Shown here piece after piece: positions 16,382 to 26,606 of a stretch of 64,000 nucleotides of DNA. Numbering within the stretch: the first letter of the stretch is position 1; each line of letters opens with the position of its first letter. The DNA is from CAZRSW01 sp964602845 (GTDB lineage: Bacteria; Chloroflexota; Dehalococcoidia; Lucifugimonadales; UBA826). The position numbers and the translations under genes are program-made. A model generated the notes under the pieces. It was not told the origin of the DNA. It was given only the letters and a program-made list of their open reading frames with translations, and did no database searches. Where the stretch lies: the NCBI GenBank assembly GCA_964602845.1, contig CAZRSW010000009.1, positions 4,154 to 68,153 on the forward strand. The letters run 5' to 3'.

Positions 16382-18865
16382 CTAAAGTAAGTGCCGAACT
16401 GTCACACCTAGTTTCTGCTGTAAAGACCGCAAGATTTTGTCTTGAACTTTATCTATTTCTTTGGAGCTTAGAGTCCTAGCCATCGACTGGAATATTATCC
16501 GAAATGTGGCTGACTTTTTCTCTGCCTCTATATTTTGGTCGTGATAAATGTCTGTTATATATGAACGCTGAACTAGCTTGTGTTTTGCAATATTTTCGAC
16601 AATTGTTTCGGCAGGGATTTCTTTATTCAACAGCAAAGTAATATCTCGTTCCATAGTTGGATATTTACTTGGGGTTTTGTAATAGATTGATCCATGGGAT
16701 TGATTGTTGGATACTAGATCTAAATCTATCTCGAAAATTGATATAGTTTCATTAGGTAGCCCCATATGGGCGCAGACAGAAGGTTTCAGTTCTCCTAGAA
16801 CTCCTACAGTATCACCATTCAAGGAAATCGAAGCAGTTTTTCCCTGCAGTAGGGCAGGGTCGGAAGCCTTCTGGAAGGTCAACTCGGTTGCAAACTCTGA
16901 GAGACAGAATTCCACTATACCCTTAGCGTCGTAAAAGTCCATTTTTTCTACATCCTTGGACCAGAGCCCATTGCTTTCCCGTAGTCCAGTGACCAACCCA
17001 ACAATATGCTCCTTCTCTACTGGCATGGATTGGTCGAGATCACCCACTGGAGGTAGGAAAATGTGACCTATTTCGAATATTTTAATAGAATCACTTCTCT
17101 TTACGTTATCGGCCAAGGTTGTCAGGAGGTTGGCCCTGAGACTTGTTCTGAGTCTATCTGCTTTGGCATCCATAGGGTTTGCTAATTTCAGTGGTTCTAT
17201 GCCCAGCGGGATACCTCCTGAAGCATCTAGGTTGTCATAGGAAGAAACCGCGTAGGAAATAATTTCGTTCATTCCAGCTGTTACGAGATGGTTTCGTATT
17301 GTAGACTTCAGAACCTGACTCTTATCGATGACTTGATTGGGTAATGGGGAAGCGAGTTTTCTTGATGGTAGATTATCGTAACCGTATATCCTGGCGAAGT
17401 CTTCGATGACGTCATCTTCAATGTTTAAATCTGATCTCCAGTATGGTGGTACGACGTGCATTAAGTCATACCTTTCCGTTGATGGCTTTCCCTCTAGAGT
17501 TTCAACGAGATTTAATACGTCGGAATGTGCTTCCTTCTTTTGGAATCCCAGATGAGACAGGACTTTCCACACTTCCGCCAATGAGAATTCCGCTCCCAAT
17601 ACTTTCTGGATCCTGCGTTTTGTAACAGTAATTTGTCTGTCTACCGGAGCTTTATCCCAGATATCTACAATACTTTTTGCAGCCCTGCCGCCGCAGTATT
17701 CAGTTATCAGCGCCGTTGCCCTCTCTAGGGCTATTGGGGCTATTTCTGGGCGAATATCTCGTTCAAAACGGTAAGAAGCTTCTGTACTTATTCCTAGAGA
17801 GTTGCGAGTGGACCTTATATTAGAGCTATTAAAATTGGCTGATTCCAATACGATACAGGACGTGTTTAGATTAATTTCAGTGTTTTCGCCACCCATGATA
17901 CCGGCCAGGCCGATTGGCTTGTCGTCATCCGCTATGACCAACATTTCGCTGGTAAGAGTCCTTTTATGCCCATCGAGTGTGGTAATAGTTTCAGCTGACT
18001 TAGCCCTTCGGACGAGTATTCTTTGATTCTTAATCTTATCGTAGTCAAACGCGTGGAGAGGTTGCCCCTGCTCCAACATTACGTAATTCGTTATATCAAC
18101 GACATTGTTAACGGGTCTTAGTCCGGCTTTACTCAAGGTATCTTGCAACCACATAGGAGAAGGGCCTATCTTTATGTCTTTTATTACCGTGGCAGTGTAC
18201 CTTGGGCATAAGTTTTGGTCAGTTATTTCAAGAGAAATCAGATTTGAGGAATCTTCTTCGCCAGTTGGATAATCGTAAGATGGGATTGTCACAGGTTCTT
18301 GAGTAAGAGCTGCAATTTCATAGGCGTTGCCGAGCATGGATAGGCAATCAGGTCTGTTGGGGGTTAAGTCTGTCTCCAATATTGTGTCCCCCAGTAGATC
18401 CACAAGAGGTGTACCAGGTTTATAGGTATCTTCAAGAACCAATATTCCTTCATGAGCATCATTTAGTCCCAGTTCCAGTCCTGAGCAGACCATACCTTCT
18501 GACAAGACGCCTCGAATTTTGGTGGGATTCAATTTCTCTAGATTTCTTGACTTCGGATTGTATAGGTTTGCACCAGCACGAGCGAATGCTACTTTTTGAC
18601 CTACACTTATGTTATTAGCACCACAGACAACAGTTACATTTTGGGACGTGCCGACATCCAAAGTTGGGAGAGCAAGTCTATCTGCATTTGGGTGAGGCTC
18701 GATAGACTTTACTTCTGCGGCTATGATCAGGTCTTTGTCCCATTCCAATCCCACTTGAGTTATTTGAGTTACTTCTGTACCAGATAAGGTCAGCAGCCTG
18801 GCGATTTCTTCAGGATCAGTATTAATCCGGACGTATTTTTTGAGCCATGAGAGCGGTATTTTCAC
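16382..18865 (-). CDS. pheT: Phenylalanyl-tRNA synthetase beta subunit
   Basis: An 827-residue bacterial-length beta subunit. It has the N-terminal EMAP-type tRNA-binding domain (VVCGANNISVGQKVAFA near residue 75), then the B3/B4 editing domain (NVVDITNYVMLEQGQPLHAF), the B5 domain, a catalytic-like core with YRFERDIRP, and the C-terminal anticodon-binding fold (last 95 residues, SKYPTMERDITLLL). It starts five bases after the pheS stop, so the two are co-transcribed and form the alpha2-beta2 enzyme. Confidence 0.97.
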   Translation of the reverse strand: MKIPLSWLKKYVRINTDPEEIARLLTLSGTEVTQITQVGLEWDKDLIIAAEVKSIEPHPNADRLALPTLDVGTSQNVTVVCGANNISVGQKVAFARAGANLYNPKSRNLEKLNPTKIRGVLSEGMVCSGLELGLNDAHEGILVLEDTYKPGTPLVDLLGDTILETDLTPNRPDCLSMLGNAYEIAALTQEPVTIPSYDYPTGEEDSSNLISLEITDQNLCPRYTATVIKDIKIGPSPMWLQDTLSKAGLRPVNNVVDITNYVMLEQGQPLHAFDYDKIKNQRILVRRAKSAETITTLDGHKRTLTSEMLVIADDDKPIGLAGIMGGENTEINLNTSCIVLESANFNSSNIRSTRNSLGISTEASYRFERDIRPEIAPIALERATALITEYCGGRAAKSIVDIWDKAPVDRQITVTKRRIQKVLGAEFSLAEVWKVLSHLGFQKKEAHSDVLNLVETLEGKPSTERYDLMHVVPPYWRSDLNIEDDVIEDFARIYGYDNLPSRKLASPLPNQVIDKSQVLKSTIRNHLVTAGMNEIISYAVSSYDNLDASGGIPLGIEPLKLANPMDAKADRLRTSLRANLLTTLADNVKRSDSIKIFEIGHIFLPPVGDLDQSMPVEKEHIVGLVTGLRESNGLWSKDVEKMDFYDAKGIVEFCLSEFATELTFQKASDPALLQGKTASISLNGDTVGVLGELKPSVCAHMGLPNETISIFEIDLDLVSNNQSHGSIYYKTPSKYPTMERDITLLLNKEIPAETIVENIAKHKLVQRSYITDIYHDQNIEAEKKSATFRIIFQSMARTLSSKEIDKVQDKILRSLQQKLGVTVRHLL

Positions 18866-18870
18866 TGTGA

Positions 18871-19932
18871 TTAAACCTGCTGGCGAAATTGTTTCAGAAA
18901 TCTTAGATCGTTCGAATAAAAAAGACGGACGTCTTCGATCTGGTGTTTGAGCATTGCTATCCTTTCTGCCCCAAGTCCGAATGCAAATCCGGTGTACTTG
19001 TCAGGATCGTATCCTACCCCTGATAGTACATTAGGGTGGACCATACCCGCTCCCATAATTTCAATCCATCCAGTATTCTTGCAGGTAGGGCATCCCTTTC
19101 CATCACATATAAAACAATCTATCGCCATCTCTGCGCCAGGCTCTACAAATGGAAAGAAGTCGCATCTGAACCTGGCCTTCCTATCTTCGCCAAATATTCT
19201 CTTGGCAAATTCTTCGAGAGTTCCTTTAAGATCAGCAAATGTTATATCTCTGTCAACGGCTAATCCCTCTATCTGACAGAATTGCCATTCATGTGTTGCG
19301 TCTGTTGCTTCGTACCGGTATGCCTTGCCAGGAACGATAACTCTTATAGGAGGTTCATGATTCTCCATTATCCTTATTTGCATTGGTGATGTGTGAGTTC
19401 TCATCAATAACGGAAAGCTGCCATCCTGAGATTTTCTGTCGATCCACAAGCTATTCCACATATCTCTTGCTGGGTGATCTGCTGGTATGTTTAGCTTCTG
19501 AAAGTTATAGGTATCCAACTCTATTTCCGGACCATCAAAACATTGGAAACCCATTGATCTAAATATCTCGGAGATTTCTTGGATGATCAATGTTGTTGGG
19601 TGAAAGGTTCCTTGTTTCACTGGCCGGCCGGGTAAGGTTACATCAAATTCGAAGTCCGAGTTAGCATTAGTTGAAGAAGCTCCGTCAAGTAATGCTAACT
19701 TTTCAGACAAGCTTTCTTCCAAGGTTTTTTTTAGCCGGTTTAATTCGGCACCCACAGCCTGGCGTTGTTCTTCGGTCAGGGAAGAGATTCCACGGAAAAG
19801 TTCGCCTATCATCCCCTTACGACCAATATAATCAACTCTCCATGCCTCAATAGATTGTGAAGTCTCAGCGGCATCAAGTTTGGTGAGAGCGGTCTCTCTT
19901 ATGTTGGAGATTTTATGTGAGTCGAGAATCAT
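18871..19932 (-). CDS. pheS: Phenylalanyl-tRNA synthetase alpha subunit
   Basis: A 353-residue class II synthetase catalytic subunit. The N-terminal coiled-coil (residues 1-90) precedes the catalytic domain. Motif 1 lies around RPVKQGTFHPTTLIIQEI, motif 2 around YRYEATDATHEWQFCQIEG, and motif 3 is GFAFGLGAERIAML near the C-terminus. A Cys-rich insertion (CFICDGKGCPTC) is usual in bacterial PheS. It is the first gene of the pheST unit, with a promoter visible at 19998-20027. Confidence 0.97.
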   Translation of the reverse strand: MILDSHKISNIRETALTKLDAAETSQSIEAWRVDYIGRKGMIGELFRGISSLTEEQRQAVGAELNRLKKTLEESLSEKLALLDGASSTNANSDFEFDVTLPGRPVKQGTFHPTTLIIQEISEIFRSMGFQCFDGPEIELDTYNFQKLNIPADHPARDMWNSLWIDRKSQDGSFPLLMRTHTSPMQIRIMENHEPPIRVIVPGKAYRYEATDATHEWQFCQIEGLAVDRDITFADLKGTLEEFAKRIFGEDRKARFRCDFFPFVEPGAEMAIDCFICDGKGCPTCKNTGWIEIMGAGMVHPNVLSGVGYDPDKYTGFAFGLGAERIAMLKHQIEDVRLFYSNDLRFLKQFRQQV

Positions 19933-19997
19933 TGGGTGGAGTCCGTATGCTTTTAGAGATGACAGCGTTTTTATTCAGTTTGATTCATATAAAAAGA

Positions 19998-20027
19998 ATT
20001 ATAGGAAGCTTCTGATTCTGTGGTCAA
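19998..20027 (-). promoter_or_regulatory. sigma70-type promoter of pheST
   Basis: Read on the minus strand: TTGACC (20027-20022), an 18-base spacer, then a perfect TATAAT (20003-19998). Transcription would start near 19990, giving a leader of about 60 nt before the pheS ATG at 19932. No T-box or leader peptide is evident in so short a leader. Confidence 0.7.
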
Positions 20028-20130
20028 TGATAATATAGGCGTAGTGAATAAAAGAAGTTATAAAGTAACCATATGTATTGGCTTTTTGGTGTCATTTTCT
20101 AATGGAGTATATTTGTATGGGAGTAAATAG

Positions 20131-21294
20131 ATGTTGCCGGATCTAATTAAGGAATCGAATATGTGGGGTGTGTCACTAGCCGCTGCCCTCTTCGTTGTGG
20201 CCTTAGTCGTTGCTTTTGGGACTAGGTTGGTGATCAACGTTTTGACGAAACGAATCCGATCACGAAATTCCGGTAGTTTGTCAATTATCTTGCTTGAAGG
20301 TGTGAGGAATCCTGTTTTGGCGTTTATCCTCTCCCTAGGGATTCTGAGCGGATACCTAGTTTTATCCAACATCAACACGGAACTTTTCCGACCATTGGAT
20401 GGTAATTTCGACGTTGGAATTATAGTTTGGAAGGTTGTTGCGATAATAATATTCACCGTTACGGTAGGAAGCATCGGGGATAAGGCTATAGGTTGGTATC
20501 TCGTCAATATTGCTCATAAAACGGACTCGCAATTGGACGATACTTTACTGCCGACTCTACGTAGAATTTTTCCTATAACCGTTTATGCGACTGGATTTCT
20601 CGTGGCGATAGATGCGGTAGGCATATCTATAAGCCCGATTCTTGCAGGCCTTGGTATAGGTGGCTTGGCGGTGGCTTTGGCGGTTCAGCCGACTTTAAGC
20701 AACTTTTTTGCTGGCACTTATGTTGTGACTGAGGGTGAATTAAATGAAGGGGATTTTATTGAACTGGAAGGCGGGCCATCAGGGTATGTAGAGGATGTGG
20801 GTTGGAGGAGTACTAAAATTAGAAGTAGATTTAATAACTTAGTGATTATACCTAATTCCAAAATGGCTGAAAGTATTGTGACTAACTTCTTCAGTCCGAC
20901 ACCTGCTATGAATGTTCTTGTTACCTGCGGAGTTAGTTATGAGTCTGACCTAGGGATGGTTGAACAGATTGCCTTAGAAGAGGCTAATATCCTGCTAAAG
21001 GAATCAGATGATGCGATCAAGGATGTTACACCTTTCTTTGGCTTTTCGAATTTCGGTGATTCGAACATAGATTTTTTTGTCTTCATGCAGGCTGTAGACA
21101 GGATCGGGACGTTTCGATTGAAAAGTACTTTGATTAAGAGGATACATACTAGATTTGTTAGTGAAGGGATAGAAATCAATTACCCGGTTCGCAAATTGGT
21201 TGTGTCTGGATCAGAAGATGAGGTCGAATTCCCCAATGTATCAGAAGAGGATTTAGGGACATCGGGAAATGAGGCAGATTCTGAACAAGGCTGA
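20131..21294 (+). CDS. Small-conductance mechanosensitive channel, MscS family
   Basis: A 387-residue inner-membrane channel that releases solutes on hypo-osmotic shock. About four hydrophobic helices precede the pore helix region ILAGLGIGGLAVALAVQ, with the Gly/Ala packing typical of MscS TM3. The beta domain follows (GDFIELEGGPSGYVEDVGWR and the signature RSRFNNLVIIPNSKM). A long alpha/beta C-terminal domain ends in an acidic tail. It is monocistronic, starting divergently from pheST. Confidence 0.92.
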   Translation: MLPDLIKESNMWGVSLAAALFVVALVVAFGTRLVINVLTKRIRSRNSGSLSIILLEGVRNPVLAFILSLGILSGYLVLSNINTELFRPLDGNFDVGIIVWKVVAIIIFTVTVGSIGDKAIGWYLVNIAHKTDSQLDDTLLPTLRRIFPITVYATGFLVAIDAVGISISPILAGLGIGGLAVALAVQPTLSNFFAGTYVVTEGELNEGDFIELEGGPSGYVEDVGWRSTKIRSRFNNLVIIPNSKMAESIVTNFFSPTPAMNVLVTCGVSYESDLGMVEQIALEEANILLKESDDAIKDVTPFFGFSNFGDSNIDFFVFMQAVDRIGTFRLKSTLIKRIHTRFVSEGIEINYPVRKLVVSGSEDEVEFPNVSEEDLGTSGNEADSEQG

Positions 21295-21357
21295 GGAAAT
21301 GATCATTGAAGGTCATGTTGTTGTATTTAGGTTGTAGTGGGAAAGAGGCTGTGGAGG

Positions 21358-22260
21358 TTATTGAGAGGATTTTTCATTCCTCTGAATCTTAGATCCCGCA
21401 AGTCTTCGACTGTGAAATAGATACTGGTTGACATAACCAGAGAATGGTCCAAATCGGTTTTGAGCCCAGGAACGAAGCTTTGAGTTTGGGACATGTGTTT
21501 TGTTAACAGGCAGATAGCGTTCTCGCAATACTCGTTGTATCCAAACGTCGATCGGAAATGCTTCAAGTTTATCAAGGGAGAAAAGCAATACACAGTTGGC
21601 GATCTTATCTCCCACTCCTGGTAAGGAGTTTAAGAAATCCAGAGTTTCATCATATGGAAGTTTACGCATATCCAGAAGATTGATGTTGTTTCGGAAGATG
21701 ATATTGGTGGTTTTAGCTACGTATTTGGCTCGAAAACCCAGTCCAATGTCCCGCAAGTCAGATTCTGTTAGCTCTGATAGTTGCGTGGGGGTAGGGAAGG
21801 AGAAGTACTCGCTTCCTTCAGAATTTAGCTTAGTCCCGGCTGTCTTCGATATCCTTTCGACTAATAGTTTAATACGAGGTATGTTGTTATTAGCGGAGCA
21901 GATAAATGTGATAAGGCATTCCCATGGATCTTGTCTTAAGAGATGAAGCCCTTTATATTTGTGTATCGCGTTCCTTACAAAATTGTCTGATTCAATATCT
22001 TTGTAAATCATCTTCAGGTTGTCTTCAAGTCGTAGATAATCAGAGACTAGGATTTGCATATAAGGGTCAGGGTCGCCTTTGATGCATATAGATCCTTTGG
22101 TTATTTTGCTGGTAAGTTGTATGCGTTGGCCGTGAATTATGCCTTCGTGCCATATTGGCGCTTGAGAAGTTTGTTCTTGAACTGGGTTCCATCGAAAGGA
22201 TTGACCACTATATAGTGTGCCCTCCAAGTCGTACGGTTGGGCTAATTTTATGGAGATCAC
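21358..22260 (-). CDS. 8-oxoguanine DNA glycosylase, OGG1 type
   Basis: A 300-residue HhH-GPD glycosylase that removes 8-oxoguanine. The N-terminal part (LYSGQSFRWNP near residue 20) is the OGG_N domain found with eukaryotic-type OGG1. An ICSANNNIPRIKLLVERI segment follows, as in OGG1. The helix-hairpin-helix motif is LPGVGDKIANCVLLF, with the catalytic Lys after GVG, and the catalytic Asp is in AFPIDVWIQRVL. Its start overlaps the dinG-type gene stop by four bases, showing translational coupling of two DNA-repair functions. Confidence 0.92.
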   Translation of the reverse strand: MISIKLAQPYDLEGTLYSGQSFRWNPVQEQTSQAPIWHEGIIHGQRIQLTSKITKGSICIKGDPDPYMQILVSDYLRLEDNLKMIYKDIESDNFVRNAIHKYKGLHLLRQDPWECLITFICSANNNIPRIKLLVERISKTAGTKLNSEGSEYFSFPTPTQLSELTESDLRDIGLGFRAKYVAKTTNIIFRNNINLLDMRKLPYDETLDFLNSLPGVGDKIANCVLLFSLDKLEAFPIDVWIQRVLRERYLPVNKTHVPNSKLRSWAQNRFGPFSGYVNQYLFHSRRLAGSKIQRNEKSSQ

Positions 22261-25058
22261 TGGGTGCCGAGCCAGGTGCCGACAATGTCCCCAGTTTTGC
22301 TGGTTAACGTTTGTTGCACGTTCATTTCAGGTAAGCATTGTACGAACCTTCGACCGTAGTTGGAAGAATGGATTCTGCTGTCAAGAATCAAAGCCACGCC
22401 TCTATCGGAGTGGGAGCGGATGAGTCTCCCGAAGCCTTGTTTGAATTTGATCATGGCTCTGGGGATGCTGTAGTCGTAGAAAGGCTTTTCATATTGTTCT
22501 GATCGGGCTTCAAAGATCGGATCCGTTGGGACATCAAATGGTAGTCTGGCAATTATTAAGACCTGTAGGGCTTCGCCCTTCAAATCGACCCCTTCCCAGA
22601 AACTGGATGTACCTAGCAGGATTGTGGCTGGATGTTGTTTAAATCGCCTCAACAGCCGGCCTGGGGGACCGGATAATCCCTGGGCTAGGACTGCTATATT
22701 TGAATCCTGCATTTTTTGGTTCAGCAGGTTGAATGCTTGTCGGACAGCGCTATGAGAAGTAAATAACGCCATGGTTCTTCCACCCGCCGCGGTTCCTGAT
22801 TGGATTATATTTGTAGTTACATACTCCATATAATTTTCCGACTGAGGTGTTGGTACGTCGGTTGGGATGATTAAGAGAGAGGAGTTATGGTAATTAAAAG
22901 GTGAGCCTAAAATGGCCTCTGTGTCTGGTGAAAAATTTGTGGTGTTGATCAGATAATCGAAAGTCTTGTTTGTACTTAGAGTGGCGCTTGTCATCACGAT
23001 CGAATCCGTGGATTTATATAAATGATCTGTCAGTAGGGGGCCTACATTTATAGGAGCGGACCGCAATTTTTTGTCTCTGCCGTCAAAACTTTTCTCAATC
23101 CAATAAACTGACTGGTCGGAAGGTTCTAGAACCAATTCACGAAGGCGTGAGCTGAGTTCTATCAGGTCTAGCCTTAGATCTTGATATTCTGTAAGTAAAT
23201 TGGCGACCCTCGAGGTATCATCGTATCCTTGCAAAACAATAAGAGACCGTTCGATAAGCTGATTAAATTTGGAGATATCTGTGTATAGTTTGTCGCAGAG
23301 GGAATTAATTGTGTCTTGGCTAATATCCCTATGTGCATCCAGAATCCTGTGAGTGAAATCGCCACCGTATTTTCCGGTAATTTTAGTCTGATCGAGAGTG
23401 GCCTCCAATAAGGTGGCAATAATATTACTAGTTGTTGTTTTCAAATCGTCGCTAAAATTCGAAGCCGCAATCTTAATAGTAGACATAGCTCGTAGGTTAG
23501 GTTCGTCATCAGTAATGTCCCTAAGGATTGTATCCGACAAGGTCGGTAACGAATTATCCCCGTCTATTCTATTGCACAAATCTCTGATGTATTGGTCAGA
23601 AATTTCTCTACCGAAACTGGAGGTCGCTTGTTCTTCTATGTGGTGGGCTTCGTCTATTATTAGTGACTTATATGGGGGAAGTAATGCTCGCTCTGCGATC
23701 AGATCTGCGAAAAGTAAAGAATGATTAATGATGATGATTTTTGAGTTGGCAGCCGTTTCTCTCGCTGATCGCAAGAAGCACTCTTCACCATGTTCCATGC
23801 AATTTTCTGAACTTTCGGCATTAAGTCGACGCCATAATTGTGTATGGCTTCTCCTGGAAATGTTCAATTCAGAGACATCGCCGGTAGTCGTTTTGGCTAA
23901 CCAAACCAATATCTTGGCACATAATATGGCGACGCTAGTATCAATATTGGGAGCCTGGAGGAGATTTTGGAATCGTCTGAGGCACAGGTAATTGGATCGA
24001 CCCTTAAGTACGCAATAGGGGATTTCTCTATCTGTTATATCAAGCACATCCAACGCTAATGGCATATCTTTGTTGAAGAGCTGGTCTTGGAGATTGATCG
24101 TGTTCGTCGAGATGATCACACGGTTGTCTGTTTGTTTGGCATATTGAATTGATGGGATAAGATAAGCGATCGATTTTCCTACCCCTGTACCTGCTTCAAC
24201 GACCAAATTTTCGCCCTTTGAGATATTATCTTTGACTAGTTGCGCCATTTCTATTTGTTCGGCTCGTTCTTCAAACGATGCGATCGATTTAGAAAGGGGT
24301 CCACCTTTTTGAAATAGAGGTTCCAGATCGGAATCAGTATTTTCGTCTTGAGTGAAGTTATTTGGCTCGGTTTGACGGAGAGTTGTAGGATCCTTTTCCG
24401 ATATGGGTGGAGGCGATCTTTTGATGACTTGATGTGATAACTTATCTTTGAGGATATAGTCGAGAAGTAAGTCTACATCCCACTTACCCCTTATTGACAG
24501 TTCTTTGATTTGGGCGATTGTTCCAGTGGGTAACTCCTTCAATCTCGACATGATGTGAATAAACAATTCTCTAGTAGTCTCTGAGTCATCTAAGGCGTTA
24601 TGACTTTTCCTTTTGGTTAATCCGAGCAGGGGGCCCAATGAACTGAGACTGTAATCGGATATGGAAGGCTCTACAACATAAGCGAGATCTAGAGTGTCTA
24701 GGTACCTATCTTCCACATGAATCCCTGCTTGTCTAAGAAAATCTATATCGAACCTAATGTTATGGCCTACAAGTATTGAATCTTTTAGAAGGTTTTCTAT
24801 TTCAATCGAGATATCAGATATAGTGGGAGCTTCTGAGACATCATTATCAGAAATCCCGGTAAGTTGTTTTATACGGCGGGGTATTTTGGAACCTGGATTT
24901 ACATATTTTTGGTATGTCTCGTTTGTTCCGGAACTGTCGAAAAATACCATTCCAACTTCGATTATCTTGTCCTCGGTACTGTTTAGACCGGTTGTCTCTA
25001 AGTCTATTGAACAGAAGTTGGTTGCTTTGAAATGGGTTTCGAGATTTAGTTGTGTCAT
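22257..25058 (-). CDS. dinG: DinG-type helicase fused to a DEDDh exonuclease
   Basis: A 933-residue two-part protein. Residues about 10-175 form a DnaQ-like 3'-5' exonuclease: SIDLETTGLN (Exo I), GHNIRFDIDFL (Exo II) and HNALDDSETTREL (Exo III). Residues about 265-930 form an XPD/DinG superfamily 2 helicase: VEAGTGVGKSIAYL (Walker A), cysteines for an iron-sulphur cluster (CVLKGRSNYLC and CMEHGEEC), IIDEAHHIEEQ (DEAH box) and a late QGFGRLIRS motif VI. The fusion is common in Firmicutes-like genomes. It probably unwinds and trims DNA during repair and is the first gene of a unit with the OGG1-type glycosylase. Confidence 0.94.
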   Translation of the reverse strand: MTQLNLETHFKATNFCSIDLETTGLNSTEDKIIEVGMVFFDSSGTNETYQKYVNPGSKIPRRIKQLTGISDNDVSEAPTISDISIEIENLLKDSILVGHNIRFDIDFLRQAGIHVEDRYLDTLDLAYVVEPSISDYSLSSLGPLLGLTKRKSHNALDDSETTRELFIHIMSRLKELPTGTIAQIKELSIRGKWDVDLLLDYILKDKLSHQVIKRSPPPISEKDPTTLRQTEPNNFTQDENTDSDLEPLFQKGGPLSKSIASFEERAEQIEMAQLVKDNISKGENLVVEAGTGVGKSIAYLIPSIQYAKQTDNRVIISTNTINLQDQLFNKDMPLALDVLDITDREIPYCVLKGRSNYLCLRRFQNLLQAPNIDTSVAILCAKILVWLAKTTTGDVSELNISRRSHTQLWRRLNAESSENCMEHGEECFLRSARETAANSKIIIINHSLLFADLIAERALLPPYKSLIIDEAHHIEEQATSSFGREISDQYIRDLCNRIDGDNSLPTLSDTILRDITDDEPNLRAMSTIKIAASNFSDDLKTTTSNIIATLLEATLDQTKITGKYGGDFTHRILDAHRDISQDTINSLCDKLYTDISKFNQLIERSLIVLQGYDDTSRVANLLTEYQDLRLDLIELSSRLRELVLEPSDQSVYWIEKSFDGRDKKLRSAPINVGPLLTDHLYKSTDSIVMTSATLSTNKTFDYLINTTNFSPDTEAILGSPFNYHNSSLLIIPTDVPTPQSENYMEYVTTNIIQSGTAAGGRTMALFTSHSAVRQAFNLLNQKMQDSNIAVLAQGLSGPPGRLLRRFKQHPATILLGTSSFWEGVDLKGEALQVLIIARLPFDVPTDPIFEARSEQYEKPFYDYSIPRAMIKFKQGFGRLIRSHSDRGVALILDSRIHSSNYGRRFVQCLPEMNVQQTLTSKTGDIVGTWLGTQ

Positions 25059-25220
25059 GATTACTTAGTCTGACTCAGTTATTAACCGTAGAATTTTATG
25101 TTATTTGTGGGTTCCTATCGTATATCATTTAACTTAGGTTAAGGATGATATGGTTGTCGAATTGATCACCTATAAATTTTTGCTGTGGAATTCAAGGTAA
25201 GGCTATTCAAGGATTAAGGT

Positions 25221-26606
25221 ATGGATGAGAAAGGAAAAGAACAGTTCGCGGAAATTAAGCGGCTTTCCTCTGAGGCTGGTAATTTTACTGTATCGTTGCA
25301 TTTTGATCGGCGATTGTACAAGCAAGATATCGCTGGGTCGATAGCGCATGCGAGGATGTTGTCTAAACAAGAGATAATCTCGCCGGAAGAAGGGAAGAAG
25401 ATAATAAAAGGATTGAAGGACATCCAATGTGAAATCGAAAATGATGAGTTTCCTTGGAACTCGGAACTCGAAGATATTCACATGAATATAGAGAATCGGT
25501 TGCGTGAAAAAATAGGATCGGTCGCCGGCAAATTGCATACTGCTCGCTCCAGAAATGACCAAGTTGGTTTGGACTTGAGGATGTATATCAAGGAGGCCGT
25601 AGGGATTTGTTTATCGAAGATTAGGAATCTCCAGGTAGCTTTAGTTGAACAGGCAGACCAAAACCAAACATTGATAATGCCCGGATATACCCATCTGCAG
25701 AAGGCCCAGCCTGTTTTGTATTCTCATCATATGATGGCTTATTTTGAAATGTTTGATAGAGATGTAGAGCGCTTTGAGCAGGTATATCGTAGAGTTGATG
25801 TTATGCCATTAGGTAGCGGAGCTCTTGCGGGATCTCCTTACCCCGTAGATAGAGAATATGTGGCGTCCCAGTTGGGCTTTGCCTCGATAACTAACAATAG
25901 TATGGATGCAATATCTGACCGTGATTTCGTTCTTGATTATTTGTCTGCTGCGTCGATATGCGTGATGCATATTTCCAGATTGGCGGAGGAATTGATTCTT
26001 TGGACTACGGACGAATTTGGAGTGGTTAGACTTTCTGATATATTTACTACTGGTAGCAGTATGATGCCGCAAAAGCGAAATCCTGATTTTGCAGAGATTG
26101 CGAGGGCGAAAACAGGTAGGATATACGGGAATCTCATGGGATTATTGACTGTCATGAAGGCATTGCCTATGACCTATAATAGGGATCTACAGGAAGACAA
26201 AGAATCATTTTTCGATACCCATGACACTATTGTTACTGTACTGGATGTTTTCGCTCGGATGATCGATGGAATGAAACCTGATGGAACTCGAATGAGAGCT
26301 TCATCTGAAGATGGCATGCTGTTGGCCACTGACATTGCTGATTATCTAGTCCGCAAAGCTATACCATTTCGGGAAGCCTATTCGATAGTGAGCAGATTAT
26401 CTGAATATGCCTATGAGAGATCGAAGCGTTTTGATCAATTGTCAATCGATGAATTTACTAGGTTCTCGGATACTTTTGAGCAAGACGTTTTTGAAATAAC
26501 GGTCGAATCTTCTGTGGCTGAACGGGATGTTTATGGTGGTACTTCTCCTGGCAGGGTCCGTGATGCTATTACTGACGCGAAAAGAAAGTTGGATCTGGAT
26601 GTCTAA
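25221..26606 (+). CDS. argH: Argininosuccinate lyase
   Basis: A 461-residue fumarase/aspartase-superfamily enzyme that splits argininosuccinate to arginine and fumarate. Landmarks are AGKLHTARSRNDQVGLDLR (about residue 98), TLIMPGYTHLQKAQPV, and the superfamily signature GSSMMPQKRNPDFAE holding the catalytic Ser loop. The N-terminus is slightly shorter than in E. coli but keeps the HFDRRLYKQDIAGS block. It overlaps rpe by eight bases, starting an argH-rpe-tsaD run. Confidence 0.96.
   Translation: MDEKGKEQFAEIKRLSSEAGNFTVSLHFDRRLYKQDIAGSIAHARMLSKQEIISPEEGKKIIKGLKDIQCEIENDEFPWNSELEDIHMNIENRLREKIGSVAGKLHTARSRNDQVGLDLRMYIKEAVGICLSKIRNLQVALVEQADQNQTLIMPGYTHLQKAQPVLYSHHMMAYFEMFDRDVERFEQVYRRVDVMPLGSGALAGSPYPVDREYVASQLGFASITNNSMDAISDRDFVLDYLSAASICVMHISRLAEELILWTTDEFGVVRLSDIFTTGSSMMPQKRNPDFAEIARAKTGRIYGNLMGLLTVMKALPMTYNRDLQEDKESFFDTHDTIVTVLDVFARMIDGMKPDGTRMRASSEDGMLLATDIADYLVRKAIPFREAYSIVSRLSEYAYERSKRFDQLSIDEFTRFSDTFEQDVFEITVESSVAERDVYGGTSPGRVRDAITDAKRKLDLDV

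Noticed and set aside
20058..20507. A 149-codon minus-strand frame opposite the MscS gene
   Set aside because: It lies opposite a clear MscS coding region, shows no family pattern, and has the low-complexity look of an antisense shadow.
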